This document shows positions 16,021 to 24,880 of a DNA stretch of 33,677 bases, in pieces. This stretch comes from Akkermansiaceae bacterium UBA2381 (lineage in GTDB: Bacteria > Verrucomicrobiota > Verrucomicrobiia > Verrucomicrobiales > DEV007). Each line of letters opens with the position of its first letter. The stretch's first letter is position 1. The stretch lies in contig DDSV01000020.1 of assembly GCA_002344215.1 (NCBI GenBank), positions 1 to 33,677 on the forward strand. Direction: 5' to 3'. The notes below the pieces were generated by a model. It was given only the letters and a program-made list of their open reading frames with translations, ran no database searches and was not told where the DNA came from. Both the position numbers and the translations under genes were made by a program.

Positions 16021-17607
16021 TCAGGGTTTCGGAGGGAGGAGGTAACAGGCTGCCTCAAGGTCGTTCCTCACCAGGAGAATTCGCCCGGCGACCGTCGGGA
16101 CATTCCACGTCATTGAGGTCAACGCTGGAATCCGGCCCTTTTCGACAAAGCTCTCCGGACTCGTGGTGCCGATGATCACGTCTCCGGATTCCGCCTGGAC
16201 AAGGAGCCAATCCCCGAAGAGAAGGTGTTGACCGAAACCGAACTTCTGATTCTTCCAGACGCGTTTACCGGTCTTCAGGTCGATGCAGGCGAATCTTCCT
16301 TCATCAAGTCCGTAGGCGTGATCGCCGATGATCGCGGCGGAGCTGAATTTGGTTTTCATGGCCGTGGTTTTCCAGAGCTGAGTCACCTCGATCTTTCCGC
16401 TTTTGTCAGAAAGCTGAAGCAGCAGACTTCCCACCCCGTAGCTCGCGGTGACGAGGAGTTTGTCTCCGTCGTAAACGAGGGGCTGTGCCACCTTGGGGAA
16501 AAAGCCCGGCCAGGGGTATTTCCAGAGTTCTTTGCCGGTGGACGGATCTACTCCGCTGACATCGGTCGCATTGACCGTCACAATCTGCTCGACGCCGAAG
16601 AGAGTGAGGAGCCGGGCTGAGCTGTAGCTAGCCCCACTACCCTCGTAGATCCAGACATCCTTTCCGGTGGCGAGGTTACAGGCGATCAGGGTGGGACCCG
16701 GGACATCAGGTCCGGCGAAGACAACACAGTTTCGGGACGGGAGGATGAGCGGAGCGCTGGCCATGCCCCATCGTTGCGCTACTCCGCCGAGATCTTTGAT
16801 TAGATTGCGCGACCAGAGGGCTTTGCCGCTTTCCAGATCGAGGCAGTTGATGCGACCGGTGCCTCCCATGGTGTAGACCTTTCCCTCGTGAATCGTCGGG
16901 GTGGCCCGGGGCCCGTCCCCGCCCATGGCCCCTCCTGAATTCTCGGCGCGTTCGAGCAGGAGCCGGGTATTCCGGTCGGTGTGGTTCCAGAGGTCCCTGC
17001 CGGTGGCGAGATCGATGCAGGTGACGAGTTCATCATCGCCCACCTGCTGTTGGGTAATGGCCTTTGTTCCGATGACGGCAAAGCTCGACCACGCTTTCCC
17101 GATCGGTCTCCGCCACACCAGTTCCGGAGGATGGGACGCCCAGTCGGTTCCGAAAGGGAGCTCGTCCTCCATTCCATCACGGTCAGGGCCGAGGAAGTTC
17201 ACCAGGGTAGCTCCGGGAGCGTCGGGGCTCAGCGAGACACCCGTCGTTACGGGTGCCGTTTGATTGATTCCTGCCGACTTTCCAGACCCGGATTTCTGCC
17301 AGACCCATGAAAACCGTGGGAAAGAGGAACCTGACGAGGAACCTTCGTAGCGGATCAAAAGGGAGCTGATGAATCCGATGAGAATAAACCCCAGAAGAAT
17401 AAGCCCGAGCCGCCTGAATCGTGAACGTAACCGGCCCTGACCGTAGGCGAGATACCAGAGTCCGAAGAGTGCGACCCAGAGTATCGCCGCGACAGGAAGA
17501 ACCCAGTTCAGGAAGGACATTTCCTGAGAGAGGATGAGAGCAAAGGCAAGCGGTCCGAAAAAAATGACGGCAAAAAGACTGATAAGACGGAATGCGCGTT
17601 TGATCAT
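16021..17607 (-). CDS. Membrane-anchored PQQ-like beta-propeller protein
   Basis: Starting at MIKRAFRL (17607) gives 528 residues; the upstream 26 codons look non-coding. Three N-terminal membrane helices (to about residue 85) precede a Ser-rich linker and an extracytoplasmic propeller. At least five PQQ-type blades can be read from their CxDLxTGxxxW ends (CIDLATGRDLW, CLDLESGKALW, CNLATGKDVW, VDPSTGKELW, CIDLKTGKRVW). The residues for binding PQQ or calcium in true dehydrogenases are not evident, so this is more likely a scaffold or sensor, as is common among Verrucomicrobia. It sits between a secreted hypothetical gene and yjbQ. Confidence 0.88.
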   Translation of the reverse strand: MIKRAFRLISLFAVIFFGPLAFALILSQEMSFLNWVLPVAAILWVALFGLWYLAYGQGRLRSRFRRLGLILLGFILIGFISSLLIRYEGSSSGSSFPRFSWVWQKSGSGKSAGINQTAPVTTGVSLSPDAPGATLVNFLGPDRDGMEDELPFGTDWASHPPELVWRRPIGKAWSSFAVIGTKAITQQQVGDDELVTCIDLATGRDLWNHTDRNTRLLLERAENSGGAMGGDGPRATPTIHEGKVYTMGGTGRINCLDLESGKALWSRNLIKDLGGVAQRWGMASAPLILPSRNCVVFAGPDVPGPTLIACNLATGKDVWIYEGSGASYSSARLLTLFGVEQIVTVNATDVSGVDPSTGKELWKYPWPGFFPKVAQPLVYDGDKLLVTASYGVGSLLLQLSDKSGKIEVTQLWKTTAMKTKFSSAAIIGDHAYGLDEGRFACIDLKTGKRVWKNQKFGFGQHLLFGDWLLVQAESGDVIIGTTSPESFVEKGRIPALTSMTWNVPTVAGRILLVRNDLEAACYLLPPKP

Positions 17608-17691
17608 GGTCGTGTTTGGCGGGAACAGGGGGAAGATAGCATGCCCTGTCGAAGGTGCCCTCCTCACTACCTCCCATCGCACCAATAATTC

Positions 17692-18264
17692 TCAATTTTT
17701 CCTGTGGGTGACCTTGCCGGTCGTCGTGATCTTTCCGGTGTCGTCGACGATCTCGACCGTGCCCTCGATGGTAAGCCCGTCACCGGAAACGGTGTTGACG
17801 ATGGTCATGACTCCGCCACCGCCGGAAAGGCCCACCTTTAGGGTGACTGAACGGGAGGCATCGTTGACCTGGGCTTCAAAGCGGAGATCGAGTTGGGGGT
17901 CGGTGACTTTCATCTGTCCTTCGATGAGGTCTCCGTTCGCAAAAAACTCCCAGGCAAACTCATGCTCGTTCTGGTCGAAAAGCCGCTTCCCGGACATCGT
18001 GAAATTTCCGGTCTCGGTGAGTTCACCCGACCAGGTTTCCTTTACCTGAGTAACAAACCCGTCCGCGGTGTTGACCAGTTCGCCCTCACCTTCCCATTTG
18101 CCAGCGAGCAAGGTAAAAACCGGATTGTCCTTGATGGGGCCGGCGGCGAGGTGGCCGGAGGCCGGAATGAAGAGAGTGAGAAGGAGAGATCGCAAAAGAG
18201 CCGCGCTCCGCCGGGATCTGGACCGGGAACTGGAAGAGACTGGCTCGCAAAGAGGGGCGGTCAT
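17692..18264 (-). CDS. Secreted hypothetical protein
   Basis: A 190-residue protein with an Arg/Ser-rich N-terminus followed by a hydrophobic core (LLRSLLLTLFIPASGHLAAG), consistent with an exported protein. The SRRSAALL stretch is faintly Tat-like. The mature part is all-beta, with a FTLLAGKWEGEGELV start and repeated strands (TGNFTMSGKRLF, DPQLDLRFEA, DGLTIEGTVEIVDDTGKITTTGKV). This resembles lipocalin-like or DUF1579-type proteins, but the link is weak. It lies 33 bases after the DUF3592-like gene and 84 bases before the PQQ-propeller gene. Function unknown. Confidence 0.7.
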   Translation of the reverse strand: MTAPLCEPVSSSSRSRSRRSAALLRSLLLTLFIPASGHLAAGPIKDNPVFTLLAGKWEGEGELVNTADGFVTQVKETWSGELTETGNFTMSGKRLFDQNEHEFAWEFFANGDLIEGQMKVTDPQLDLRFEAQVNDASRSVTLKVGLSGGGGVMTIVNTVSGDGLTIEGTVEIVDDTGKITTTGKVTHRKN

Positions 18265-18297
18265 GACCGGAAGGTTGCCAGAAGGCCGGTGGATCTG

Positions 18298-18804
18298 TCA
18301 AGACGGGTGAAATCGAGGTCTCGATTCCCGGGCCCGGATAATTTGAAATTTTGCAACGAGGGCGGCGATCACTCCGGCGGCAAAGATCAGTGCTCCCGAC
18401 GAGAGGTGCTGTTCCCAGGGACGGGTGGACTCGTGCAGGCTTGCCTCGGGAGCGATTCGGGGCGGATCGCTATCCCTGATCCAACGAATCCCGATCTCCG
18501 TCCCGGGTTGGCCGACTCCGGAAAGAGGGACGAGATCAGTCATTTTCGTCATGACAAGACGGCCCGGCGGAAGTGCATCCCCGGATCGATCCCAGAAACT
18601 AACACTCACGATCCATCCGCCGAATCGCAGTCCGCGGGTCTCGGTTGAGGAGACGGTTGCTTGGTGAATTTCACCCCGGGCGAGAAAATCAGCTGCGGTG
18701 ATGCGGGAGATTGCCGCGTAGACGAGCAGGAGAATGCCAATGGTAAGGGAAAGCACGGCAACCGTGGTGGTGAGAAGACCGGCTCGCGGGGGCATTTCTT
18801 TCAT
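18298..18804 (-). CDS. DUF3592-like membrane protein
   Basis: A 168-residue protein with one helix near the N-terminus (about 11-35), an extracytoplasmic beta domain and a second helix near the C-terminus (about 136-155). The layout and the segment IHQATVSSTETRGLRFGGWIVSVSFWD, followed by PGTEIGIRWI, match DUF3592 proteins, whose function is unknown. It is third in the minus-strand run beginning at 20486. The start Met at 18804 is the first in the frame; no clear Shine-Dalgarno sequence. Confidence 0.7.
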   Translation of the reverse strand: MKEMPPRAGLLTTTVAVLSLTIGILLLVYAAISRITAADFLARGEIHQATVSSTETRGLRFGGWIVSVSFWDRSGDALPPGRLVMTKMTDLVPLSGVGQPGTEIGIRWIRDSDPPRIAPEASLHESTRPWEQHLSSGALIFAAGVIAALVAKFQIIRARESRPRFHPS

Positions 18805-18849
18805 TGGTGTATCGTTCTCTGATCCGATTTCCGGTGCAATGGAGAATCC

Positions 18850-19551
18850 TCATGCGAGGCACATCGCTCCGATGAGGAGGAGAATGAGCCAAACGACGAT
18901 AAAAACGAGTCGGGGACTTGAAGAGAGAGGCTCCATCAGGGAATCGTGACCAATGATGTACGGCTTCAAACGTCCGAAATGGGCGCTCGTCGAGAGGACC
19001 GCCGCCACGACAAAGGCAAGATCCCACCAGTCCAGCGTGTCCCCGTGCCGCATCCACCAGAAGGCACTCAGGCGATAGAGGATCGCTCCTGCCGGAAGCA
19101 GGAAGACCAACACCACGAGAAACCAGGGTGCCTCGCGTCCTTCCGCCGAGGCCTTCCAGACGGCGAGAACGGCGACAGCCAGGGTGAACGCGCCGGCCTC
19201 AAGGATCGATTGTTCGACGAGCCAGTCCCGCCAGTTTCCCTGCACAAACATGAGGACAATGGCCAGCGAAGCCAGTTGCGGCCAGAGCTTGTTCGGCAGT
19301 TTGCCATCGAGTCGCTCCGTTTCGTAAAGGGCCCAGAGCAGATAGTGATAGATGAAGAGTCCCATCGCGATGCCGAATCCCCATCCCCGCCCGATGGAAA
19401 ACCCCGAGGTCTGGATCACGGCGCAGCCCGCGAGGGGAAGGAGCGCGAGATAAATGAGCCGGAGCAGCGAGAGTAAATCCGCAAAACGGTTTCGCGGTGG
19501 AAGGAGATCCCGGAGCGCTTCCGGACTGAACGAGGGGGAGGGCTGGCTCAT
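18850..19551 (-). CDS. Polytopic membrane protein, unknown function
   Basis: A 233-residue protein with about seven hydrophobic helices after a short polar, Pro-rich N-terminus. I do not recognise a family. The Met at 19551 overlaps the stop of the upstream SGNH hydrolase gene (ATGA), implying translational coupling, so the two may act together at the membrane. No catalytic motif is visible. Polar residues inside helices (FIYHYLLWALYETERLD, YIIGHDSLMEP) could line a site. Confidence 0.75.
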   Translation of the reverse strand: MSQPSPSFSPEALRDLLPPRNRFADLLSLLRLIYLALLPLAGCAVIQTSGFSIGRGWGFGIAMGLFIYHYLLWALYETERLDGKLPNKLWPQLASLAIVLMFVQGNWRDWLVEQSILEAGAFTLAVAVLAVWKASAEGREAPWFLVVLVFLLPAGAILYRLSAFWWMRHGDTLDWWDLAFVVAAVLSTSAHFGRLKPYIIGHDSLMEPLSSSPRLVFIVVWLILLLIGAMCLA

Positions 19552-20486
19552 GGGGCCTTTTCAATGGCACGGCTCGACACGACCCGGTGGGCCGTTTCCT
19601 GCAGAAAGCGGGCGTAATCCACTTCGATTCCTTTTGGCAGGTAGACATTGCCGACAGTGCTTCCACCGAAGAGCACTTCATACCAGACGCAGGCGCCGAG
19701 GTATTCTCCGGCAAGAGAGGCGTGGTGGCCGTCCATTCCGAGTTTGATCTCGCCGCCAGTCGCCGGTTTGGCCCAGCGCCAGCCGACGTGAAGGGAGTGT
19801 GTCTGAAGCGGCAGTTCAGGAGGCTGCGCGCTATTGAAGTTGAAAGTGGTATCCGGTTGAAAGCCCCATTTCGCATCGGTGCCTGCGGCAAAAAAGGCAT
19901 CGCCGACGGGAATGAGGCGGGCACCAAGTTCGGCGGCGATGGTTTCATAGGCGGTGGTGAGTCCGTGATACATCTCTTCCTGAGTCGCCGGTTCACCCGG
20001 TTTATCCGACGGTTGGGTGAAGCGTGGATCGTCTTTACGATAGGCCCAGGTCTGGTGCACGAGCAGTTTCGCCGTCGGCGCATAGGTTGCGCTGTAGTCA
20101 GCGAGCCACTGCGCAAAAGGACGGTAGGTGGCGAGGTCGTGACTCTTGACGCTGGCCTGCTGAATCGTGACGTAGTCCCACGGCTCGGCGAGAAGCTCGG
20201 CTTTCAAGCTCAGACCGTTTTTGTAGAGACCCGCTTTGTCCTCCGGATTGGCCTCGTGTTTTTGGGCCTTTCCGGCATGGAGTTCCAGTGAGGCTCCTCC
20301 GACCACGATGGAACGGTGGATCAGGGTATGACCGCCCGCTGCGGCAAGGTCATCAAGGTGATTGGTCGCATTGCGGGAGAAGCTGTTTCCTATGGTAAGA
20401 AGGCGGACAGTGTCGCCCTCGGCACGAACGGTTGAAACCGCGAGAAAGGAGAGGAAAAGGGAAAATGAAAGAAAGCGGAGGATCAT
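19548..20486 (-). CDS. Secreted SGNH hydrolase (DUF4886-like)
   Basis: Starting at 20486 gives a signal peptide (MILRFLSFSLFLSFLAVSTVRAEG); the frame opens eight codons earlier. The mature protein has the SGNH block I motif LLTIGNSFSRNA with the nucleophile Ser, a DYVTIQQASV segment in the middle and a C-terminal DGHHAS with the catalytic Asp/His pair. The pattern matches DUF4886 proteins of Bacteroidetes and Verrucomicrobia, often esterases acting on acetylated carbohydrates. It is first in the minus-strand run and overlaps the next gene by four bases. Confidence 0.85.
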   Translation of the reverse strand: MILRFLSFSLFLSFLAVSTVRAEGDTVRLLTIGNSFSRNATNHLDDLAAAGGHTLIHRSIVVGGASLELHAGKAQKHEANPEDKAGLYKNGLSLKAELLAEPWDYVTIQQASVKSHDLATYRPFAQWLADYSATYAPTAKLLVHQTWAYRKDDPRFTQPSDKPGEPATQEEMYHGLTTAYETIAAELGARLIPVGDAFFAAGTDAKWGFQPDTTFNFNSAQPPELPLQTHSLHVGWRWAKPATGGEIKLGMDGHHASLAGEYLGACVWYEVLFGGSTVGNVYLPKGIEVDYARFLQETAHRVVSSRAIEKAP

Positions 20487-20591
20487 GAGCCGGAAGGCTA
20501 AAGGATTCACGATCAGGACGCAATTTCCTCCGAAATCTTTGTAGAAGGTTGCCTAACCTGAACGCCGGCTCAAGATTCTCCGTTTTTTCGC

Positions 20592-20607
20592 GTGACATTT
20601 GAGTCAC
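20592..20607. promoter_or_regulatory. Small inverted repeat before the purine operon
   Basis: GTGAC (20592-20596) and GTCAC (20603-20607) flank six bases, 22 bases before the purC-like start. It could be an operator, but five-base arms also occur by chance. I see no purine riboswitch or PurR-type palindrome. Confidence 0.25.
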
Positions 20608-20629
20608 CGTCGCTTTGCTCCACGGGGTG

Positions 20630-21922
20630 ATGACCATTTCCCCTGCCGACCTCCGCGAACCCTTTTACGAAGGTTCGGTTCAGCGCCTTTTTGCCGTGCC
20701 GGGCGATGATAAGATCATGGTCACGCAGACAACCTCACGGGGTTCGGTCTTTGATGTCGGGGCCCTTTTTGAGATCGAGGGAAATGACGTGAACCGCGCA
20801 CTTTTCCGTCATGTCGTCTACACCCGCATGGCCGATCCCGCAGTGTGGCAGAAGGTCAAAAAAGCGATCGAAGACGCCCCGGAGCTGGACCCGGACTACC
20901 GCCGGGAGCTGCTCAGCGGGGTTCTCGAGTCCTGCTGTGAACACGGAGCGCGGACCCACCACGAGGGCATGCTCGACGCCGTCTCCGGCGAAGTGAGTCG
21001 CAGCGGGGTGCCGGCAAATCCCAGCGCCTGCAACGTCGTCAGGAAATTCCAGATCTTGAAACCGACCCGGGCTGAGTTTCTTGGAGCGCATTTGTTCGAC
21101 TATTCCCGATTTGGTCACGAGGACGGATTTGTCGTGCCGCTGGAGTATATCGTGCGCTTCGGAATCACGAGTGCCAGCTCCGTTTACCGCAAGTACACCG
21201 CGATGGATGCGGGGGCGCGAAAGGCCTTTGAGCATGAGCTGGGGGTGAAACGTCCTCTCGAGGCCTGGCAGTATCTGGAAAAACCGGTGAGCGATTTCAC
21301 CAGCAAATTCGAGCCTGAGGACCGCATGGTCAACAAACAGGAGGCCCTCGTCATGAGTGGCTTGAGCGGGAAACAATTCGCCGACAGCGGAAAACTCGCC
21401 GTGCTCGGGGCCTGGGCGGTGCGGCATCTCGTCGAGGAGATCGGCCTGCTGATGTGGGACATCAAGTGGGAGTTCGCGAAAGACGGGGAGGATCTTGTCT
21501 TTGTGGACACGATCGATACGGACTCGATTCGCGCGACGATGTTCATCGAGGTCGGGGAGGGGCGTTTCGTGACCCATTACAACAAGCAGGCGATGCGCGA
21601 CTACTTCGCCCTGCTTCATGATGACTGGATCACGGCGATCAAGGAGGCCAAGGCCCTCGGGCAGCAGGCCGGGGTCGCCTTTACCGAGATTCTCAAGGCG
21701 GGACAGGAAAAAGGGGACTACGCCCTCACTCCGGAGGTCGATCCGGAGTTTCTGGCGCTGCAGGTGCGGAAAATGTCGGCGATTCGGGAATACATCACCG
21801 GAGTGGCCGGGGCCGAAGCCGTTCGCGGGATCCTTGCGGAGGCAGGGCGGGAGGAGATCGCTTTTTACCGGGCGAGAGGTGTCATTGATGGATTACGGAA
21901 AATAAACGGGATCTCTTCATGA
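20630..21922 (+). CDS. purC: Diverged SAICAR synthetase (PurC-like)
   Basis: PurC joins CAIR and aspartate using ATP. The 430-residue product (start at MTISPADL, 20630) is much longer than usual PurC (about 240-300). The N-terminal lobe has YEGSVQRLFAV where PurC normally has YxGKAKxxY, so the ATP-contacting lysines are replaced. Roughly 100 extra residues separate ALFRHVVYTR from FVVPLEYIVRFGITSASSVYRKY, the counterpart of VPxEvvVRnxxxGS. The catalytic end reads LMWDIKWEFA then DTIDTDSIR, where classical PurC has DFKxEFG and EISPDSxR. Its place at the head of a purine operon strongly supports the PurC role. Low motif conservation leaves a small chance of a related kinase-like enzyme. Confidence 0.8.
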   Translation: MTISPADLREPFYEGSVQRLFAVPGDDKIMVTQTTSRGSVFDVGALFEIEGNDVNRALFRHVVYTRMADPAVWQKVKKAIEDAPELDPDYRRELLSGVLESCCEHGARTHHEGMLDAVSGEVSRSGVPANPSACNVVRKFQILKPTRAEFLGAHLFDYSRFGHEDGFVVPLEYIVRFGITSASSVYRKYTAMDAGARKAFEHELGVKRPLEAWQYLEKPVSDFTSKFEPEDRMVNKQEALVMSGLSGKQFADSGKLAVLGAWAVRHLVEEIGLLMWDIKWEFAKDGEDLVFVDTIDTDSIRATMFIEVGEGRFVTHYNKQAMRDYFALLHDDWITAIKEAKALGQQAGVAFTEILKAGQEKGDYALTPEVDPEFLALQVRKMSAIREYITGVAGAEAVRGILAEAGREEIAFYRARGVIDGLRKINGISS

Positions 21923-21996
21923 TGCGCGGTTGACTCGACACGAATCCGGCCTAGGAAAAGGAGCAACCCAACACGCAACAACCCCTGATTTCTTCA

Positions 21997-22449
21997 ATGC
22001 GGGAGACTTACGAAATCAGTGACCGCTTCATTGAAGCCGGTGACGCCAACCACCTTTTATACGAGCCACTCAGCAGCGGCCTGACCTTCCGTCGGACCCG
22101 CCGTTACGAGCTGGAATTCGAGGGTGTGCGCCCTCCCATGGAGGCATTTGTCCGCAAAACCCTCTTCGACGAGATCAGTCAGGAGTTTCACGAGGGCGAG
22201 GAACCGGCCTTGAAAGGTTTTACCTTCTTCCTCGACTACGGAATGAAGCCTGGAGCGCTCGATCTCGAAAAGGAGACCATTCTTCGCTACTACTCCGGCA
22301 TCAAGGACCCGGGATTCACCCTTAAAGATCTGAAGATCCGTCAGCGGATTTACCTATTCGGCGGTAAGGCGGAGGAGTCGGGACGTTTTGTCCGCGATAT
22401 CTGCAATGCCGCGATTCACCAGTGGACTGTCACTCAAGCCAATGCCTGA
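21997..22449 (+). CDS. purS: Double-length PurS-like FGAM synthase subunit
   Basis: PurS (usually about 80 residues) forms dimers that connect PurL and PurQ. This product has 150. The second half fits PurS (FFLDYGMKPGALDLEKETILRYY, then LKIRQRIYLFGG and the helix FVRDICNAAIHQW). The first half ends in a similar strand-helix unit (RRYELEFEG, FVRKTLFDEISQEF), suggesting two PurS-like folds in one chain. The N-terminal domain of large PurL is known to be such a fused pair. Its last eight bases overlap purL, and it follows purC by 74 bases. The PurS identity is by context and weak motif match. Confidence 0.75.
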   Translation: MRETYEISDRFIEAGDANHLLYEPLSSGLTFRRTRRYELEFEGVRPPMEAFVRKTLFDEISQEFHEGEEPALKGFTFFLDYGMKPGALDLEKETILRYYSGIKDPGFTLKDLKIRQRIYLFGGKAEESGRFVRDICNAAIHQWTVTQANA

Positions 22450-24880
22450 TTCTTCGACCCTCTCTGTTCTCGATAAGATCGCCGAAGCGCCGGCGGATCA
22501 TTACCGTGTCCTCAAGATCTCGGATCTGGACGGCGATACTCTCCTCGAGCTGAGCAAGTTCATGAAGCTCTCGCTCTCGCGGGAAGACATGCTTGCGGTG
22601 CAGGAAATCTATCGCGAGTGGAAGCGCGAACCCACCGATGTGGAACTCGAGGTCATCGCCCAGACCTGGAGCGAACATTGCAAACACCGCATCTTCGGCG
22701 CGACGATCACCCATGAGATCAACGGTGAGACGGAGACGGTGAACTCGCTTTTCAAAACCTACATCCGCGACGTCTCGCAGCGCATTTTCGACCAGAAGCC
22801 GGGCTTTGTCCTTTCGGCCTTTCACGACAATGCCGGATTCATCAAACTCGATGAGGAGCTCGCGATCTGCCTGAAGGCCGAGACGCACAATCACCCGAGT
22901 GCGATCGAGCCATATGCCGGAGCAAACACCGGCCTCGGGGGTGTCATTCGCGATATTCTCGGAGCAGGGAAGGGGGCCAAGCCGATCGGCTCGCTGGATG
23001 TTTTCTGCTTCGGCGCCCCGGATACCTCGATGGATCACATCAAGGCGGAGGATGTTATTCATCCGCTCGGAGTCATGCGCGGCGTCGTCCGTGGCGTGCG
23101 CGACTACGGTAACCGCATGGGCATTCCCACGATCAGCGGAGCGATCCAGTTCGACGATTCCTACATTTACAATCCGCTCGTCTTCTGCGGCACGGCCGGG
23201 GTCATTCCGATCAAGGACATCGAGAAGAAGGTCGAGTCCGGAATGAAGGTAATCTCCGTCGGTGGTCGCACGGGTCGTGATGGTCTCCACGGGGCGACCT
23301 TTTCTTCCGCCGCCCTGGATACGGACAGTCACGAGTCGGACCAGCAGGCCGTCCAGATCGGGAATCCGATCGAGGAGAAAAAAGCCGCCGACTTTGTTCT
23401 CGCGGCTCGCGACAAGGGGCTCATCGGATTCATCACCGACTGCGGCGCGGGAGGATATTCCAGCGCGGCGGGCGAGATGCTCGAGGAATGCGGCGGGGTC
23501 ATCGATCTCGACCAGGTGAAGCTGAAAGAACCCGGCCTCGTCAGTTGGGAAGTCTTCATCAGTGAAAGTCAGGAGCGCATGGTCCTCGCGGTAAAGGAAT
23601 CCGCTTTGCCCGAACTGCGCAAACTCGCCGATCTTTACGAAACCGAACTGACCGAACTCGGTCATGCCGACGGATCCGGTATTCTCAAAGTGACTCATCA
23701 CGGCAAGACGGTCTGCGAACTCGATTGCTCGAAGTTGCATGACGCGCCGGTTCGCAAGCTTAAGGCGACGTGGAAGAAAAAAACCAGTCCGGTCGATGCT
23801 CCCATCCTCACGAAACCGGGCGAGGCCTTGAAGGATCTGTTCACCGATTTTGCCATCGTCTCCCGCGAACCCGTCATTCGCGAATACGACCACGAGGTCC
23901 AGGGCAACACTGTCCTGAAACCCCTCGCCGGAGCCTCGGGCGACGCCCCGCAGGATGCCTCGGTTCTTCGTATCAGCGGGAGTAAACGCCTCATGTCCAT
24001 GAGTGTCGCGATTCTTCCCGAGTGGGGGAAAACCGATCCTTATGCGATGGGAGCCGCCTGTGTGGATGAATGTGTCCGCCAGATGGTTGCCTCCGGTGCT
24101 GACCCGGACCGTCTCGCTATCCTCGACAACTTTTGTATGGGCAATCCCGACGCCGAGGAGGAACTCGGTGCCCTCGTCGAAACGGTCAAAGGCATTGCCG
24201 CCGCGGCTGAGGCTTACGGAGCACCCTTCGTTTCCGGAAAGGACTCCTTCTACAATTACTTCGAGACCGAGGATGGCCCCGTTTCGATCCCCGTGACCAT
24301 TCTCATCAGCGGGATGGGCATCATCGAGGACGCCTCGCATGTCATTGGCGCCTCACTGCGCCGGCCGGACAGTCTCCTCGCGATCATCGGTCATACCAAG
24401 TCAGAGCTCGGCGGTTCCGTCTTCGCCCGTCGTCATGAACTGGCCAATGCCGAAGTCCCCGCAACCTCGCTCGACGAGGCCTTCAAGTGCTATCGCCAGT
24501 ATTACGAGGCGGTGAAGCAGGGCCTCATCCTCTCCGCTCACGATGTCAGTGAGGGCGGTCTTGCCGTCACTCTCGCCGAGGTGGCATTTTCAGGGAAAGC
24601 CGGACTGGAGATTGATCTCTGTTCGCTTCCGATGGACGACGACGCCTCAAAGGCGGCGATGTTGTTCGGGGAATCCCCCTCGCGCCTTGTTATCGAAGTC
24701 GCTCCCGGAAATCTCGAACGCGTCGCGAAACTCTTTGCAGGACTCCCCTTCGCCACTCTCGGACGGGCTACCTCCAGCCACGCCAATCTGGTCGTGGAAT
24801 GGGGCAAAGAAACCCTTATCAACGAGCCCATCAAGGAACTCAAATCGCTATGGAAGAACGGCCTTGCGCAGTATTACTGA
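22442..24880 (+). CDS. purL: Phosphoribosylformylglycinamidine synthase, synthetase subunit
   Basis: PurL converts FGAR to FGAM with ATP and ammonia delivered by PurQ. The 812-residue product starts at MPDSSTLSV (22442), inside the end of purS. Early residues match the linker of PurL, followed by the signature QTWSEHCKHRIF with catalytic-region His at 79 and 82. Next come NSLFKTYI, FVLSAFHDNAGF, AETHNHPSAIEPYAGANTGLGG and ILGAGKGAKPIGSL, resembling large PurL more than the short SEHCSYK type. The second AIRS-like half has FVSGKDSFYN, ISGMGII and LILSAHDVSEGGLAVTLAE. The 31-base overlap with purQ implies coupled translation. Family is certain. Confidence 0.96.
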   Translation: MPDSSTLSVLDKIAEAPADHYRVLKISDLDGDTLLELSKFMKLSLSREDMLAVQEIYREWKREPTDVELEVIAQTWSEHCKHRIFGATITHEINGETETVNSLFKTYIRDVSQRIFDQKPGFVLSAFHDNAGFIKLDEELAICLKAETHNHPSAIEPYAGANTGLGGVIRDILGAGKGAKPIGSLDVFCFGAPDTSMDHIKAEDVIHPLGVMRGVVRGVRDYGNRMGIPTISGAIQFDDSYIYNPLVFCGTAGVIPIKDIEKKVESGMKVISVGGRTGRDGLHGATFSSAALDTDSHESDQQAVQIGNPIEEKKAADFVLAARDKGLIGFITDCGAGGYSSAAGEMLEECGGVIDLDQVKLKEPGLVSWEVFISESQERMVLAVKESALPELRKLADLYETELTELGHADGSGILKVTHHGKTVCELDCSKLHDAPVRKLKATWKKKTSPVDAPILTKPGEALKDLFTDFAIVSREPVIREYDHEVQGNTVLKPLAGASGDAPQDASVLRISGSKRLMSMSVAILPEWGKTDPYAMGAACVDECVRQMVASGADPDRLAILDNFCMGNPDAEEELGALVETVKGIAAAAEAYGAPFVSGKDSFYNYFETEDGPVSIPVTILISGMGIIEDASHVIGASLRRPDSLLAIIGHTKSELGGSVFARRHELANAEVPATSLDEAFKCYRQYYEAVKQGLILSAHDVSEGGLAVTLAEVAFSGKAGLEIDLCSLPMDDDASKAAMLFGESPSRLVIEVAPGNLERVAKLFAGLPFATLGRATSSHANLVVEWGKETLINEPIKELKSLWKNGLAQYY

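Noticed and set aside
20511..20629. Purine riboswitch before the purine operon
   Set aside because: I could not find the conserved three-way-junction core; only short inverted repeats are present.
20735..21619. 294-codon minus-strand frame
   Set aside because: Antisense to the purC-like gene and without recognisable motifs.
22430..24340. 636-codon open frame on the minus strand opposite purL
   Set aside because: It is fully antisense to an unmistakable purL; its product has no recognisable motif. High GC and codon bias in purL keep the opposite frame open.
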